From the NCBI GenBank assembly GCA_964030785.1, contig OZ034968.1, forward strand, positions 60,226,899 to 60,290,898: a stretch of DNA of 64,000 bases. Reading direction: 5' to 3'. The notes below the pieces were generated by a model. It was not told the DNA's origin, searched no databases, and saw only the letters and a program-made list of their open reading frames with translations. This DNA is from Siderastrea siderea (Eukaryota; Cnidaria; Anthozoa; Scleractinia; Rhizangiidae). Numbering within the stretch: position 1 is the stretch's first letter; each line of letters opens with the position of its first letter. This document shows positions 45,791 through 57,352 of the stretch, piece after piece. Made by a program: the position numbers and the translations under genes.

Positions 45791-46125
45791 GATCGGGTAA
45801 CAGTGCGGTTTCTGAGATGAATGTGGAGATCACTGCAAAGTTATTTAGTTTCTTCAGGGAATTAACACTAAGAGATTTTAAAAATTCATTTGCCATTCGT
45901 TAACGGATGTGAATGTGATGGCGGAGTCGTTATTCATTAGTTGAAAGTCAATCTGGAGATACCAGGAGATAACGGTCGATTCCACGCGTCAAGATGGCCC
46001 TTGGACAGTACACTTAAAACTTGACAAAACCTAGCATTTAGACAAAATCTTATTCAAGGTGAGCTCGATAATGACCTTTATCCTGTACTTTTCATCCAAA
46101 TACCAAAGGAAACAAAAAAATTCCA
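45791..46125. other. intergenic, nothing recognised
   Basis: No frame or repeat was recognised in this short gap. Confidence 0.3.
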
Positions 46126-46129
46126 AGTT

Positions 46130-46700
46130 TTCGGCTATTCGGTCGGAGGCACGAGCCTATCGTTTGTACTGGTTGACAGGTTAATGTTGTGATTATCGGG
46201 ATTTTGAGAGCGTTTGTACTCGGCGCTGATAAAAAGCCCGAAACTAATTTTTAAATCTGATTTTAGAATGGTATTTCGTCTTTCAAGAATTCTGAATTTC
46301 AGGTGAATTGGTGTTTTACCGGGGAGGGAAACTTTCTCTTGAAAAACTGTACCAAATTGAGAATTGACCATGACCTTGAAAATTAATTCACAGATCTAAA
46401 ACAGGACTCAATTACTTCATACACACTTCAAAAGCAAACTTCCACGCTTAAAATGGGGGTTTTCTGGGGTGCGAATCAAACAGAGTGAAGTTTACGAGGA
46501 GGTATGATGCACGTTTATTTCGCGTGTTTACAGGGCACGTGTGGCGTAAACGTGTTAAGTTTTTTTTCGGGCTTAAAAAAGAAATTCGAGAAAAAAGTTC
46601 CACCACGTTTCTTAGATTACCAAAGGGTATCCGTGGAAAATTTATGAGGAATTTTATTTTTCATCATGTGCCACCACTCGCTCGATGTTAGTGGACATCC
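46130..46700. repeat. inverted repeat segment C'
   Basis: Mirror of 38440-39065. The minus-strand frame 46135-46371 begins with an ATG (MVNSQFG) and shares about 55 residues with the frame in C (VSLPGKTP, FISAEYKRSQNPDN). Possible remnant of a gene copied with the surrounding blocks. Function unknown. Confidence 0.5.
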
Positions 46701-46944
46701 CCTCTTAAACCGTAATATCTAAATATTACAACTACAATAAAAGAAAGCTTTTTTTTCCTGTTAATTGTTTTTCTGTGCTTTTTGAGACCAGATATTGCGC
46801 CACTGATGATTGTTTACCGCTGCTTTGGACAATTAAGTTCGACTGATTAAGGTCGACGTCTGAATCATTTAGGTCGACCGAAATAGCAATTAGGTTCGGC
46901 ACATGTAAAGTTCTACATTTGAACCGGGCCTAAGCTTCTCTCGT

Positions 46945-47200
46945 GAATGTGTCTAGTCTTGTGGCAGGGTTTGCACGTCTTAATCATTGCCTCTTAAGAA
47001 AATTTCTCCTCTTAGGGAAATTTCGCCTCCTAGCTTCCCAAGCTGCAGGTCAAAAAACAATCTCCATTTTCCTTTGTTGTCCACATCAGGGTATTTTTCA
47101 ATCCAAACCCATACCAATCATTTTAATACCCCACCTGAGTAGTTTTGTATCATGATGTTTCTCTTGATTTTGTCACCTTTGCCATCCCACAGGAAGTGAT
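46945..47200. repeat. third copy of the duplicated-unit boundary
   Basis: The segment with TTGCACGTCTTAATCATTGC and CATTTTCCTTTGTTGTCCAC matches the first 240 bp of arm A (6485-6720) and, reversed, the last part of arm A' (61740-61960). In all three cases it lies on the 3' side of a GFP-like gene or pseudogene. It continues after the transposon at 47791-47815. Confidence 0.65.
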
Positions 47201-47205
47201 AGAAA

Positions 47206-47790
47206 CCCAGGGGGTACTCTGAGTTTCAAGTGACGGAGATGATCCAATGGGGGCAAAAATCAAAACCCAAAAAAATCCCTAGGGCTTCCAAAAAAACCCA
47301 AAAAAATCCCTGGACCAAAAATTAACCCCCAAGAAATCCCATGCTGAATTTCCGAGCCTAGAAAGAACTAATATATAACACGAAAAAAAAAACACTAGAA
47401 ATTGAATGTTTGTGTTTATTTATATTTATCATACCAGTTGATTTTATCTTTTCCTCATCTGGTAGTCATTCCAACAACACTAGGGACACCCAAGAACATC
47501 TTCTGTTTCAACAATAACATTATGAATGACAACTCTAAACAAGACCACGCGGGCAAGAACAAGTTTGGTTGTACTTTATTCGCAGAACTACCCGGTCGGG
47601 ATACGCGGGCACTACCATGAATCTTCAGATTGTTTTGCATACCCAAAAAAATCCCTACTTAAATCACGCCACCCCAACAAAATAGTTGCCAAATTTTCCT
47701 ACCCAAAAAAATCCTGGAATCAAAAATTTCAAACCCAAAAAAACCCTTCGATCATCCCCCTCACTTGAAATCCGCAGTATCCCCCCTGGG
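47206..47790. mobile_element. hAT-like MITE with 8-bp target duplication
   Basis: The ends CCCAGGGGGTACTCTGAG and the inverse of CCCAGGGGGGATACTGCGGA are flanked by GATAGAAA (47198-47205) and GATAGAAC (47791-47798). Inside, CCCAAAAAAATCCC recurs several times near both ends, a sub-terminal motif pattern. Arm A keeps the corresponding empty site near 6705-6720 (GAAAGTCATCGTTAGAACAGG). An 8-bp duplication fits hAT-type transposition. It has no transposase. Confidence 0.8.
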
Positions 47791-47815
47791 GATAGAACAG
47801 GTCAATATACGTTTC

Positions 47816-48109
47816 TTTTTTTCGCTTGATGCTTGGTTTGCATAGTGAAAGAAGTTTGACTTCTTTCTTGCCAAGTGGCAAGACTATTGAAGATTAACTT
47901 TTCCAATAGAAAAACATAATAACCCTTCGGCTTTAATTTTAAAATTTTTACCGTTTGTGTCGTGCAGTGTACCAAACAAGTTAATTATATGCATAAACGA
48001 TGCACCTTTGTGATCGCAAAACGTGTTTAATTTACAGCAAGAAATTAGGAAAATAAATATATTTTCTTATTATAAAGTTAATAGTTAATAAAGATAACAA
48101 GAGACAAGA
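47816..48109. other. junction between boundary copy and block B'
   Basis: Contains ACCGTTTGTGTCGTGCAGTG (about 47949-47968), which recurs in direct orientation at about 48546-48566. No gene. Confidence 0.35.
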
Positions 48110-48859
48110 CAAGACAATTCCTTTGCCGGGGAGAGGGGGGGGGGGGAAAGAATAAATGAATTTTCACCATCAGTTTAGGGGTCATCGTGATGTTCTATAA
48201 CAGGTTATTCATACAGCAGTTTAAACCTTGACTGCAAGAGAGTCCATATTTTTACCCGAGTTTTTTCCTGGTTTGCGCATTTCGAGTACGGCATCGCTTT
48301 CCGCCATTGGCACTTTCAGCCGGAGTTTTTCCTCCCCTTCATATTATGTTAGTCGACTAGCAGGCAACTGAGGTGCCAATTCTAACAAAGCTTAACGAGT
48401 ACTTCGTACCGCGATCGAATCTCGTAACGGTGATCACACTGAAATTAAAACACCCTGTTCTGCAACTAAGATTTTATGCATAAATTATAATTTTCAAAAA
48501 GAAGCACAAAACACCGCTTATAAGCTTTAATTTTAAAAATTTTCACCGTTTGTGTCGTGCAGTGTCAATGTATTTTAGCACCGAAGTGCTAACTATGGAC
48601 ACCATAAATAAGAGAAAGTAACATTATATACTGAAAATAAACATTCAGTAAAAATCCCAACTGTTGGGAGGAAGTCGGCTAATTACATAGCGTGGCCGAG
48701 GATTTCAACACGGGACTACCGTGAAAGAAATCTAAGAGGTCAGAAAGCTATTATAAGCCTTTTTGTTTCAGTTTTTTTACATCAGGCAGACCGAATAGAT
48801 ACGATCCCTGGAAAACAAGACTAACTGATTTTTTATTCATGCACTAGCAAAAAAGTGTA

Positions 48860-49100
48860 TAAATTGCATGTCAGACGGAGTTTTACTCAGTCTCTAATTG
48901 TGAAATCATTACATGGAACATGCAATCACGATAAAAGGGTGCTGTCTGCTCCACTCAGCGATTTTAGACATTCTAGACGGATTTTAGGCCAGGGAAGAGC
49001 GATAAGCCTTTGAGATCTTGTACTCCTCAACGCTTATGTAATCTGTGTCATGATTAGTGTTGTTAACGCAGTGGTCATCAATTGCGCCTTACGAGTACAG
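48860..49100 (-). pseudogene. extra terminal exon (5b) of GFP-like gene 2
   Basis: Minus-strand counterpart of 36709-36807 with its 3' end. It lies about 210 bp or more beyond the real exon 5 of gene 2. Its reading frame is less clear than in block B. It is part of the old terminal-exon duplication. Confidence 0.5.
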
Positions 49101-49191
49101 CCTCCCTTACCCTGTTTTGAGCGAATAGGTACCGCCATCTCTGGGAAACAAAATTAACTAGCAACACAGTGTATTAATGTTCCGATGGAGT

Positions 49192-49197
49192 TTTATT
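49192..49197 (-). terminator. polyadenylation signal of gene 2
   Basis: AATAAA on the minus strand, 115 bp after the stop codon, at the place matching the gene 1 signal. Confidence 0.7.
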
Positions 49198-49312
49198 TAC
49201 TCAATCTCTAGCTATAAAACATTACACTAATTAGCTCCATCAAAATGAGAGAGGTTGCTGCCTTCTCTCTGAACCGTCACGCGATGCTGGACATTCTCGA
49301 TCTCGAGGCAGA

Positions 49313-52291
49313 TCAGGCCAGGACGGGATGACGAGCCTTTGAGGTCTCCTGATGCTCAACATTGGTGTAAGTCGCGTCATGACTGGTGATCTCAAGGAGA
49401 TGGTCAGCATAGTGAAATCCAGGAAGCTTGACAGCTGCAGGATTCATTGCCCTGCAAAGGAACAAGACAAGTGGAATCAGATGAGTGACAATGTGGGCTG
49501 TACAGGGTCTCTTTCGTGAAAAAAAGTTACATTTCGAAAGTAATCCTCCTACTCCCGAAAGAAGAATTAACCTCCGGCCGTCCTTTACAAACTCTGAAGC
49601 GAACATCCTGCAGATAATAATCCCCTCCTTCTCCTGCGCGCCCCACAACAGCCGGTTAGAGGCTAGTTAGCTCGCTCCATTTACATTTTTTGTTTCATAA
49701 ATCAGCAAAATAGACAGCAAAGATAGTAAAATGGAGACTTTCGTTTAAAAGTGAGAGAGTCACTCGTTGTACCTTTCAGGGTGTTTTAATTTCAGTGTGA
49801 TCACCGTTACGAGATTCGATCGCGGTACGAAGTACTCGTTAATCTTCGTTAGAATTGACACCTCAGTTGCCTGCTAGTCGACTAACATAATATGAAGGGG
49901 AGGAATTAACTGGGAAGGTGCAAGAAAGAAACAGCTTAACAAACGGTAGTCCTTCTCAGAGTTACTTACTTGTGAGTTGTTTTGAAGTGGCATGTGTAAC
50001 AACCACCTCCTTCAAGCTTCAGAGTCATGTCACTTTCGCCTACCAGATAGTCTCCTTTCATGCACAGCTTCTCCGTGACTGGCATCCAACCCGCTCCCTT
50101 CCTCTGCATAATAGGTCCATTTGGAGGAAAGTTCACGCCCACAAGCTGGACTTCATAGTGGAAACAGTTGCCTTTCATTCTGGGAACATAAAAAAGAATG
50201 ATATTATTATCTCAGTTTGATTAATTTGATAATTTCAGTTATGTCCTAACGCCTGCAAATGACTTCGTGAGTACTAATGATGGTTTTGCGTACTAACTGG
50301 CTCTATGAGTGGTTTAAATTTCGCCATCTTTGCAGCCAGTTTAAAGGAAAACTGTTGTGTTGTTTCCGCCGTTGTGTTAGACTAAATTAAATAATACCCT
50401 GAGTTTTAGTTTAATGACTCTGACATTGATATTTTAATAGAAAGACCTGTAGTAGAAAGATATAATAACATACGTAGAAAATGTATTTAAACAAAAGATG
50501 GGCGAAATGCTTATAAGACTTATAAACTAGACGGGACACATGTGACCATTGAAATAAACGCTGCTGAGCGACACTATCCTATCATTATGCTGTACGAGTC
50601 GTTCTAACTTTAAAGGCAATATATGAAACCTTCACCATAGCACTGTTCATTTTTCGATATTTTTCAAAACGACTTTGCTTCGGAGACATTCTCAAATTCT
50701 TCTGTGTTTTGAACTAGGATGATCCTGGAAATTAAAGGGTCTACGAGCAAGGACATAGCAAAGAAGAGTTATTCAACTCACGTTGACTGGTTGCAAACTG
50801 TCATGACTGCTCCGTCTTCAAAGGTTACGATCCGCTCCCATGACAATCCACCATTTTCAACAGCCTGCTTGTAATAGTCAGGTATGTCTGCAGGGTGCTG
50901 GACGAAGGGTTTGCTGCCATACGTCATCACTGGAGTCAGCATTTCAAAGGCAAATGGCAAGGGCGAGCCCTTAGTGACACGAATCTTCATAACTTGAAAG
51001 CCCCTAAAGCATAATACAAAATCCAAGATTGTAATCAGCGAAAAATATTCCTGAGTGACTTGAAGTAGATTTTAAGTTTGCTACTTTCCCACGTTAGTGC
51101 AGAGTCGACACGTATGTGAGTACCTACTATGATAAGATACTTGAACTATAACTTTACGTTAGAAGCGAGAAATCACAGGCTCAGGCAAAAGCATACCCAG
51201 AAATAGCATACGAAACGAATAACCCGACGTTTTGGGAACCACAAAACTGCTGGAGTATGCCCTTAACATGGGCTCGAAGTTTTCCTGTTTTTGACCCTCT
51301 TTCGGTAACCCTGCACCATAATGTCTTTTCTTTCTCTCCCGGCCTTTGTATCGTTACGTAATGGTTGAACTCCGCAGCGAAGTTAATAGAAATAAAAAAT
51401 AATTGACTATAAAAAGGCATAGCGTGACTTAGCTAGGGCTAAATAAAGGTTTCCCCAAATTATTGCTTGGGCTATTACTGCAATCTCAACGCGATTTAAA
51501 AGACAGAAGTTTACTATTCATAAATCTAAACTCTAACTTTAACTTGTCAAAATGCTATTTCTCTCTTCTTGGTGGTATGTAATAGTTGAATTTCCATTTC
51601 TCGACAGAGCTATTAGAAAACTAAAGAAAATACCTGTTAGAAAGTTACTAGGGTGACTTGAGCCTGGATAAAAGATTCCGCAAAAGGTTTATCCGCGAAC
51701 GTTTACACGACCTTACTTTAACTTGCCACAGAGCCTTTCCTCTCTTCCTTTGATCTGTTATAGCTGGTGATGATCACGAATTTTTCAATTTCGCGGCGAA
51801 ACTAATAACTCCAGAAAATGACTAAAAAAACCTATGGGGGATAAAGGGCAAAGCAACTAGCGACTTTGTTGACCGCTGTAGTCTCAACACCATTAAAAAC
51901 AGCATTTAAAGTTCCATGTGTTTAGAAACTCCAACTTACTCAAACGGTTTGCCCCTGCCTTCACCTTCCACCGTGAAGGGGTGGCCGTTTATACAGCCCT
52001 CCAAATGGACTTTGGTGTTCATCTCGTTGGCAATCTTACTCTGTTGGATTAAAACATAAAATGAGGGTGTCAGGAAACTTACAAGTGCGGCCAATTTTTA
52101 CTACAAGTGTGCCAGGTGGAGTCAAATAAAATTTCATCGCAAGTCAACTCAATTTTTTTGGCGCGCAAATCTTTTTTGGCTGAAATATAAACAACGTAAA
52201 GTGTAACAATATGAAAACGATCTGGTCAGTGAAATTCATTGCGCCCTGTACCTCACTGGATGAATTCAAACTATAATATTTTTCATACCAT
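49313..52291 (-). CDS. GFP-like fluorescent/chromoprotein, gene 2
   Basis: Five exons on the minus strand: 52289-52291 (ATG), 51940-52040, 50782-51003, 49970-50179, 49313-49451. Exon lengths equal those of gene 1 and the product has 224 residues. Donors are GT (one GTGAGT after exon 3), acceptors AG. The chromophore is again T62-Y63-G64, with R92 and E214 conserved. I count 11 substitutions against gene 1: K6N, S22P, T39V, A48S, L59P, T83V, L89S, L116H, H120Q, I181M, F188L. P59 restores the Pro found in DsRed three residues before the chromophore, so colour or maturation may differ. Intron 3 lacks the transposon present in gene 1. The gene has its own CCAAT and TATA elements and poly(A) signal, so it is likely expressed. 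Confidence 0.93.
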
Positions 52292-52381
52292 GATGATGAG
52301 GATGCAAGCCTTGGTCAATGAAAACCTATGCCGGACTCCTTCAGAGTATACGTACTGCCGGGAGTGTACTTGTGCGTTGTG

Positions 52382-52426
52382 CTTATAAAATGCGAGATGT
52401 TACGCCCACTTAGCGGATTATCCAAT
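52382..52426 (-). promoter_or_regulatory. promoter of GFP-like gene 2 (CCAAT and TATA)
   Basis: Minus-strand TTTTATAAGC (52382-52390 region) and an inverted CCAAT (52422-52426) lie at the same spacing from the ATG as in gene 1. Conservation of both elements within the duplicated block supports function but could simply be descent. Confidence 0.55.
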
Positions 52427-52594
52427 AGACGAAAAGACCAAAAAAAAGTACAAAGATTATTTCCACTCCAGGAAATGAACTTTGGACGGATGACAACACG
52501 GACTGTTTTTATCTCTGGATCTCTTGTTACGAAGCACGTTAACATTTTGTCGTTCAGAACAAAGAGCTTTGTCTCCATCTTGGTAAATGTATTG

Positions 52595-52890
52595 TAACCG
52601 TAAATTTTAGCTTTCAGTGGCCTTATTTCAGGGCTTAACTGTGCAAAGCAGGATTCAGCTAACCTGGGGTCCGTTCTCTCGGGCCCGGAGCTATATTTTA
52701 AAATTAAAATCTATAGAATGATGGTGTAGCTTTTAGCCCCCAAACCCTCGACTTGTTTCGTCAACTTACAATCTTACTTCTCACTGGCTTTAAAAACCAA
52801 CAAAATTTGAATCTATAAGGTAAATTTTACGGCACATAAGATAGCTTTCCGGGTCCAAAACGTTATCGGGGACTTTCGAGAAACGGGGCT
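52595..52890. other. intergenic, nothing recognised
   Basis: Short gap beyond the duplicated block. No feature was seen. Confidence 0.3.
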
Positions 52891-52894
52891 TTGG

Positions 52895-53290
52895 TGGGTT
52901 TAGTGCCCGGGGGCGGGGGGGGGCTCCCTTATATAAGCTATATAGGTATGTGCGGCGCCAAAGGGTATGGTTTTTGAGCCTTTGGTCTGAAATAGGGTGA
53001 GGTTTGTGCACTCTGATATGGGATCTGGTATGGTTCTTACAAGAAGCTATCTCTTTGTTAATTTTCTTCTCCAAAGAACTGAGGTTTGATTAATGTTGGG
53101 AATATATTTCAAGCCCTTCTCAAATGTTTATCCAAACGAAATAAGGTTAGGGTCTTGTCTGAAATAAGGTATCAAATTTTGGGACAGGTCTGAAATAGGG
53201 TAGGGGAAATCACATATTTTGGTCTGAAATAGGGTAAGGGTCTCCAGAAGTGCCGCACACCCCACCTAAATCTTCAGGAAGTTCCCCTCC
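52895..53290. mobile_element. G-capped element with GTCTGAAATAGGGTA repeats, copy 1
   Basis: The element starts with a GC-rich cap (GCCCGGGGGCGGGGGGGGGC) followed by TTATATAAGCTATATAGG. The motif GTCTGAAATAGGGT(A)GGG recurs at least four times and the element closes near a C-rich tract. It matches 55268-55690 in the same orientation. It is probably a non-autonomous DNA transposon of the GGGGGTACTCCC type common in corals. Confidence 0.65.
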
Positions 53291-54535
53291 CCCCTTGGGG
53301 TTTAGTGTAAATTTTTAATGCTGTTTCATAACTTTGTCAACGTGAGCTCTTCAAATTAACAGTTCTACTTTTCGACAGATAAACGGAAACCTTGGTCAAC
53401 GATTAACCCGGGTTATCCCCTTCAATCGGCTTTCCTTCCGGTCCAAGTGTTGAACATTATTTTTATTTATTATCTTTAGTATCTGTTAGCATTACAAATG
53501 ACGTTGTTGAAGCAAAGCCAAGAGGTGCAGAAAAACAGAACTGAATGCATTAAAACGGTCAATCACCTGATCACGCACACACTTTTTGTAGCAACCAAAA
53601 GTTAATCATCTGTTCACAATTTGGTATTCACGAGTCAGCAATTTTAAAATTTGTTTATCGTTTTTTTTTTTTACAGAAAGAAAAGGAATGGACAAAACTT
53701 GGTTCGACAAGAGGGAAATTTATGTTAAAAGTTTTAACTTACTGGAAAGGCGATTACAGAATAAGCAGATACAGCAGACAGTTTTGTTTGCAGAAATATG
53801 CACTCGAAGTGTTTTTCTGGTTTAAAGTGAAACAAAATGGGAAGACTATCAATATCAATGTCACTGTTCATAAAAAAAGTATCACTGCTCATTATTGCAA
53901 TGCTTTGTTTTTTTCACCATTCTAAGCTTCATTCATACAACAAATTTGTAATGTTTTTTTTTAATTTAGCAAAAGTGCAGTTCGTGTTAGTGGTTTTCTA
54001 TCAAAGTTTCGAAAGTATAAAGCTGTGATGTAAATTCATTCATAGAATGTAGAAAAAAAATTCGTAACTGGACGTGAAACAGGTCAGTAGATACTGTATG
54101 CTCTGATCCATGCATGATTACTTTAGTTTTGGTTTTACGATTTTGGCAGCGCTATTAATTAATGGAAAACTTGATCAGTCATGCAGTGTTAAATCGCCGT
54201 TTAAACTGTTCAAATCTTTGGTCAAATTCAAACCTTTCGGAGGAGTTCTGTTTCCGTTATTTTGGAAGCTCTATTAGATCACGCAAACAATTCAAAAGAG
54301 GAAAAGTCAGCCATTCTCAGTAGCAACCAGTAACACTATACTAAGTTATTACTGAGATCGTCGCCTTAGCTGCTTGTCTCCGCAACAATTCAGGTTTCCC
54401 TGATTTCACGACAGTCAAGCGTACAATATATAGTCTCACCGATTAGTTTATTCGTTAACGATTCAAGTGGACAAGTTTTCAGTCATAGATAGACAACTAT
54501 ATCTGCTTAGACAAAGAAAGTCAAAGCACTATCAG
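53291..54535. other. intergenic, nothing recognised
   Basis: AT-rich stretch with two overlapping short frames (53722-54028) unlike known proteins. No other structure was seen. Confidence 0.3.
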
Positions 54536-54725
54536 ACCCTGTGGGAGGCACTCCCTAATTTGGCCTAAACGCGGGGTCTGTGCCGCTCAACAGGGTATGG
54601 TTTTCAGGGTCTTGCGTCTTAAATTTCACTACTTAGCGTCTTGAACAGGGTGTCTTTCTCGACTGAAAGCCTTGAACCCTACATGTGGGCACCAACATTC
54701 CTTTTAAATCTAATTCTATGATGTC

Positions 54726-54794
<69 letters not shown>

Positions 54795-54955
54795 CTGTCT
54801 GAATGGGAAATGAAAGACAAGGCAGAAAAGAAAACGCAGAACACAAACGATGTGTAGAGGTCCCTTCTCTTAAACAGGGTAGCGAAATGAACGGATTTTG
54901 GGTTAAACAGGGGCTTCCCTTAAGTGCCCCCCCCCCGGGGGGGGTAGAGACTCAG
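54536..54955. mobile_element. related G/C-capped element interrupted by (TA)n
   Basis: Contains GGCACTCCCTAATTTGGCC at the left and a C10G8 palindrome at the right (about 54929-54947), with recurring AAACAGGG(T) motifs. The (TA)n tract sits in the middle. It probably belongs to the same broad group as 23690-24305. Confidence 0.45.
54729..54790. repeat. (TA)n microsatellite
   Basis: About 31 uninterrupted TA units. Such tracts can extrude cruciforms and are often unstable. Confidence 0.95.
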
Positions 54956-55267
54956 AATGGAAACAACCGAAATTCCACCTTCAGTTCTTCGAACCCATCC
55001 GTTTTAAGTCATTAAAGCGACTCGACCATGAAATTCTGCCGGCATTCGTTTTTGCAAAATGTCATTAGGTTAGGTTTCGTTTCCGCAGTAGTCCCACTGG
55101 AAAGTAGTCACCTGACAACTCAGTTTCGATAAGAAGTTTGATATCGTGGAAGACATCGATCTGTAGGTTTTATTTTAAAAAATGGGCATTTTAATGTTCT
55201 TATACTTTCTGTTTTTGGGCGTTTGACGACGTTTAAACGTCGATCCGAAAATTTAGAAGCTTACGTT
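54956..55267. other. intergenic with short repeat relic
   Basis: The part near 55000-55055 (GTTTTAAGTCATTAAAGCG and CATGAAATTCTGCCGG) is matched in reverse near 62285-62335, so it is a dispersed repeat. No gene. Confidence 0.4.
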
Positions 55268-55690
55268 GATCCGGGGGGTGTACTGTCTTATATAAGCTAT
55301 ATAGGTATGTGCGGGGTATGGTTTTTGAGTCTTTTTAGTCTGAAATTTGGTATAGATTTTGACCATTTAGTCCGAAATAGGGTGAGGTTTGTGCACTCTG
55401 ATATGCGATCTGGTATGGTTCTTATAAGAAGCTGTCTTTTTATTAATTTTCTTCCCCCCAAAAATGAGGTTTGATTAACGCTGGGAATTTGAAGCCCTTC
55501 TCAAATGTTTACCCAAACGAAATGGGGTTAGGATCTGGTTTAAAATAGGGTATCGAATTTTGGGTAAGGCCCGAAATAGAGTAGGGAAAATCGCATATTT
55601 TGGTTTGAAATAGGGCAAAGGTTTCAAGAAGTGAGCCGCACAGCCCCACCTAAATCTTTGGCCGCCCCCCCCCCCCCCCCCCGAGAGGTT
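55268..55690. mobile_element. G-capped element with GTCTGAAATAGGGTA repeats, copy 2
   Basis: Same order of motifs as 52895-53290 (TTATATAAGCTATATAGGTA at the left, TTGTGCACTCTGATATG in the middle, CACCTAAATCTT and a C run at the right). The two copies are in direct orientation 2.4 kb apart. Confidence 0.65.
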
Positions 55691-55739
55691 GATCAAATCA
55701 GTTTGCTGACAGCCATTTTGAAAACCGACAACCCCTTGG

Positions 55740-56950
55740 GGACGATATAACAGGCAATTCCTGCACCTGCAAATTATTGTACCAGTGGGTAAAAACAAGA
55801 TGGCGGCCGATCAAGTGTCATACAGGGCAAAAATACACCGGAAAGCACGTTTCCTTGTTCACGTCAAAAACTTTGAAATAATGCTGCACCACAGTAAGAC
55901 ACGCAAGGGAAGCAGAGGTGTGAATGGATGATGGCTGGAAGCGTGAAAACATTGATATACTTAGACTCAGTGAAATGATAGTACCGACTCCAGTGAAACG
56001 CCTTCACGTAGTTGAGAAAATGTTGTTCCATAACATAGCAACTCAGGATTAAAATAACTGCTCATGCTTAATCTAGTAAAATCTAGAAGCCCGTGATCGA
56101 TCCAAGATGTCTCAAAATCAAAGGACTTGCGACAAAATTATGAAAATAAACGGTCTCTGGTTATTATAGTTTTAAGGTTAAAAGCGGGCATCCGCTTTAA
56201 GTGGGAAATATTTTGATAACGTAATAATTACCACTAGCAATATCACGTATTTCTCTAACTGCTTACACGTGACTATTGTTTCATAACACAGGAACAGCAA
56301 GACAAAAATAGATGCTGATAGGCAGCAAGTTTCTGCACATTTATATTTGCAATCTAGAAGCTATCTAAAATGAGTGAATTGTGGTTTGATTTCTCTCTCT
56401 CTCTGTCTCCCAAGGAAGGGTGGGGGGGGGGGGGGGGGAGGAGAGGTGAAGGTTACTCCATATATAAGCCATGTGCCTAGGTGCATTCCATGTTAATTCC
56501 ATGCCGAAGAAACACATAAGTGTATAAGACACTATATGCCAAAAAAACTGAAATCCACACCAAAGATCTTTGGTGTTTCCTATACAAAATGCCACCTAGG
56601 CCATGTGGGCATGGCAGTCCTGTCAAAATGAGTTGTAGTAGGCATTAGCAGAATGAATGTAGTGGGCAGCAGGGGCTATGTCCCCTGCCAGGAGGTTCCT
56701 AAAAAATGCAGTGCGAAGTAACTAGCAAATGACTGCAGGCAGCAAAACACTACCTGCATATTTGGCGTGCCTGATGGGGAGGTGCTGCTGTGAAAATTTA
56801 TGGTTTTCAAGCAGTTTAGTCTGGGATAGGGTATAGGAATCAGAGAGATTTGATCTTGAGCAGGGTTCAATAATTTATCAGGAAACTGATCAGCTGTTTG
56901 AAAACTTGAGTCTAGAATAGAAGTTGTCACTCAGTTAGTCTGAGATGAGG
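55740..56950. repeat. leading edge of the ~7-kb tandem unit, copy 1
   Basis: The stretch with GGCAATTCCTGC and ATACACCGGAAAG through AGGAGGTTCCTAAA matches 62815-64000 in the same orientation, about 7.07 kb further on. Part of it (56190 onward) is also the outer end of arm A'. Confidence 0.7.
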
Positions 56951-57352
56951 TAGAGCTTTTTGTTGTGTATTCTAGAGTTGTATATGTTGTGTTTCACAAT
57001 GCCTCAGTCCCAGTGCCTCAACCCCACCCAAAAATTCACAGAGTACCCCGCACTACCCCCCTGGGCTCTGTCTGTCTTTTCTCTGTCACTCATTTATTCA
57101 AGGAGGTATTTTTACTGACTTCCTCTCCTGTCTCAGTTGTCCCGTTTATCTTCTGTCAAAACACTTCAACAGAACTAATCCAGTAATGGCAGAGGTCGCC
57201 ACTTAGTTAGATAGTCATACCAGAAAAAACAAAAAAAAAAAGCTGGCACAAATGCGATGTAAATTAATTTGGCACTTCCTCACACTGTTGTGAAATGACG
57301 CTCACATTTCTAACTTGTCTGTTGCATTTATTTTATGTTTTTTATCAAGCAG

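Larger units (their letters stand above)
48110..52590. repeat. inverted segmental duplication, block B'
   Basis: Reverse-oriented copy of block B with the full GFP-like gene 2. Relative to B it has an extra piece at about 48330-48590. This piece includes an inverted second copy of an intron 4 segment (48335-48460 compared with 49785-49900), suggesting templated insertion at a repair junction. Confidence 0.9.
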
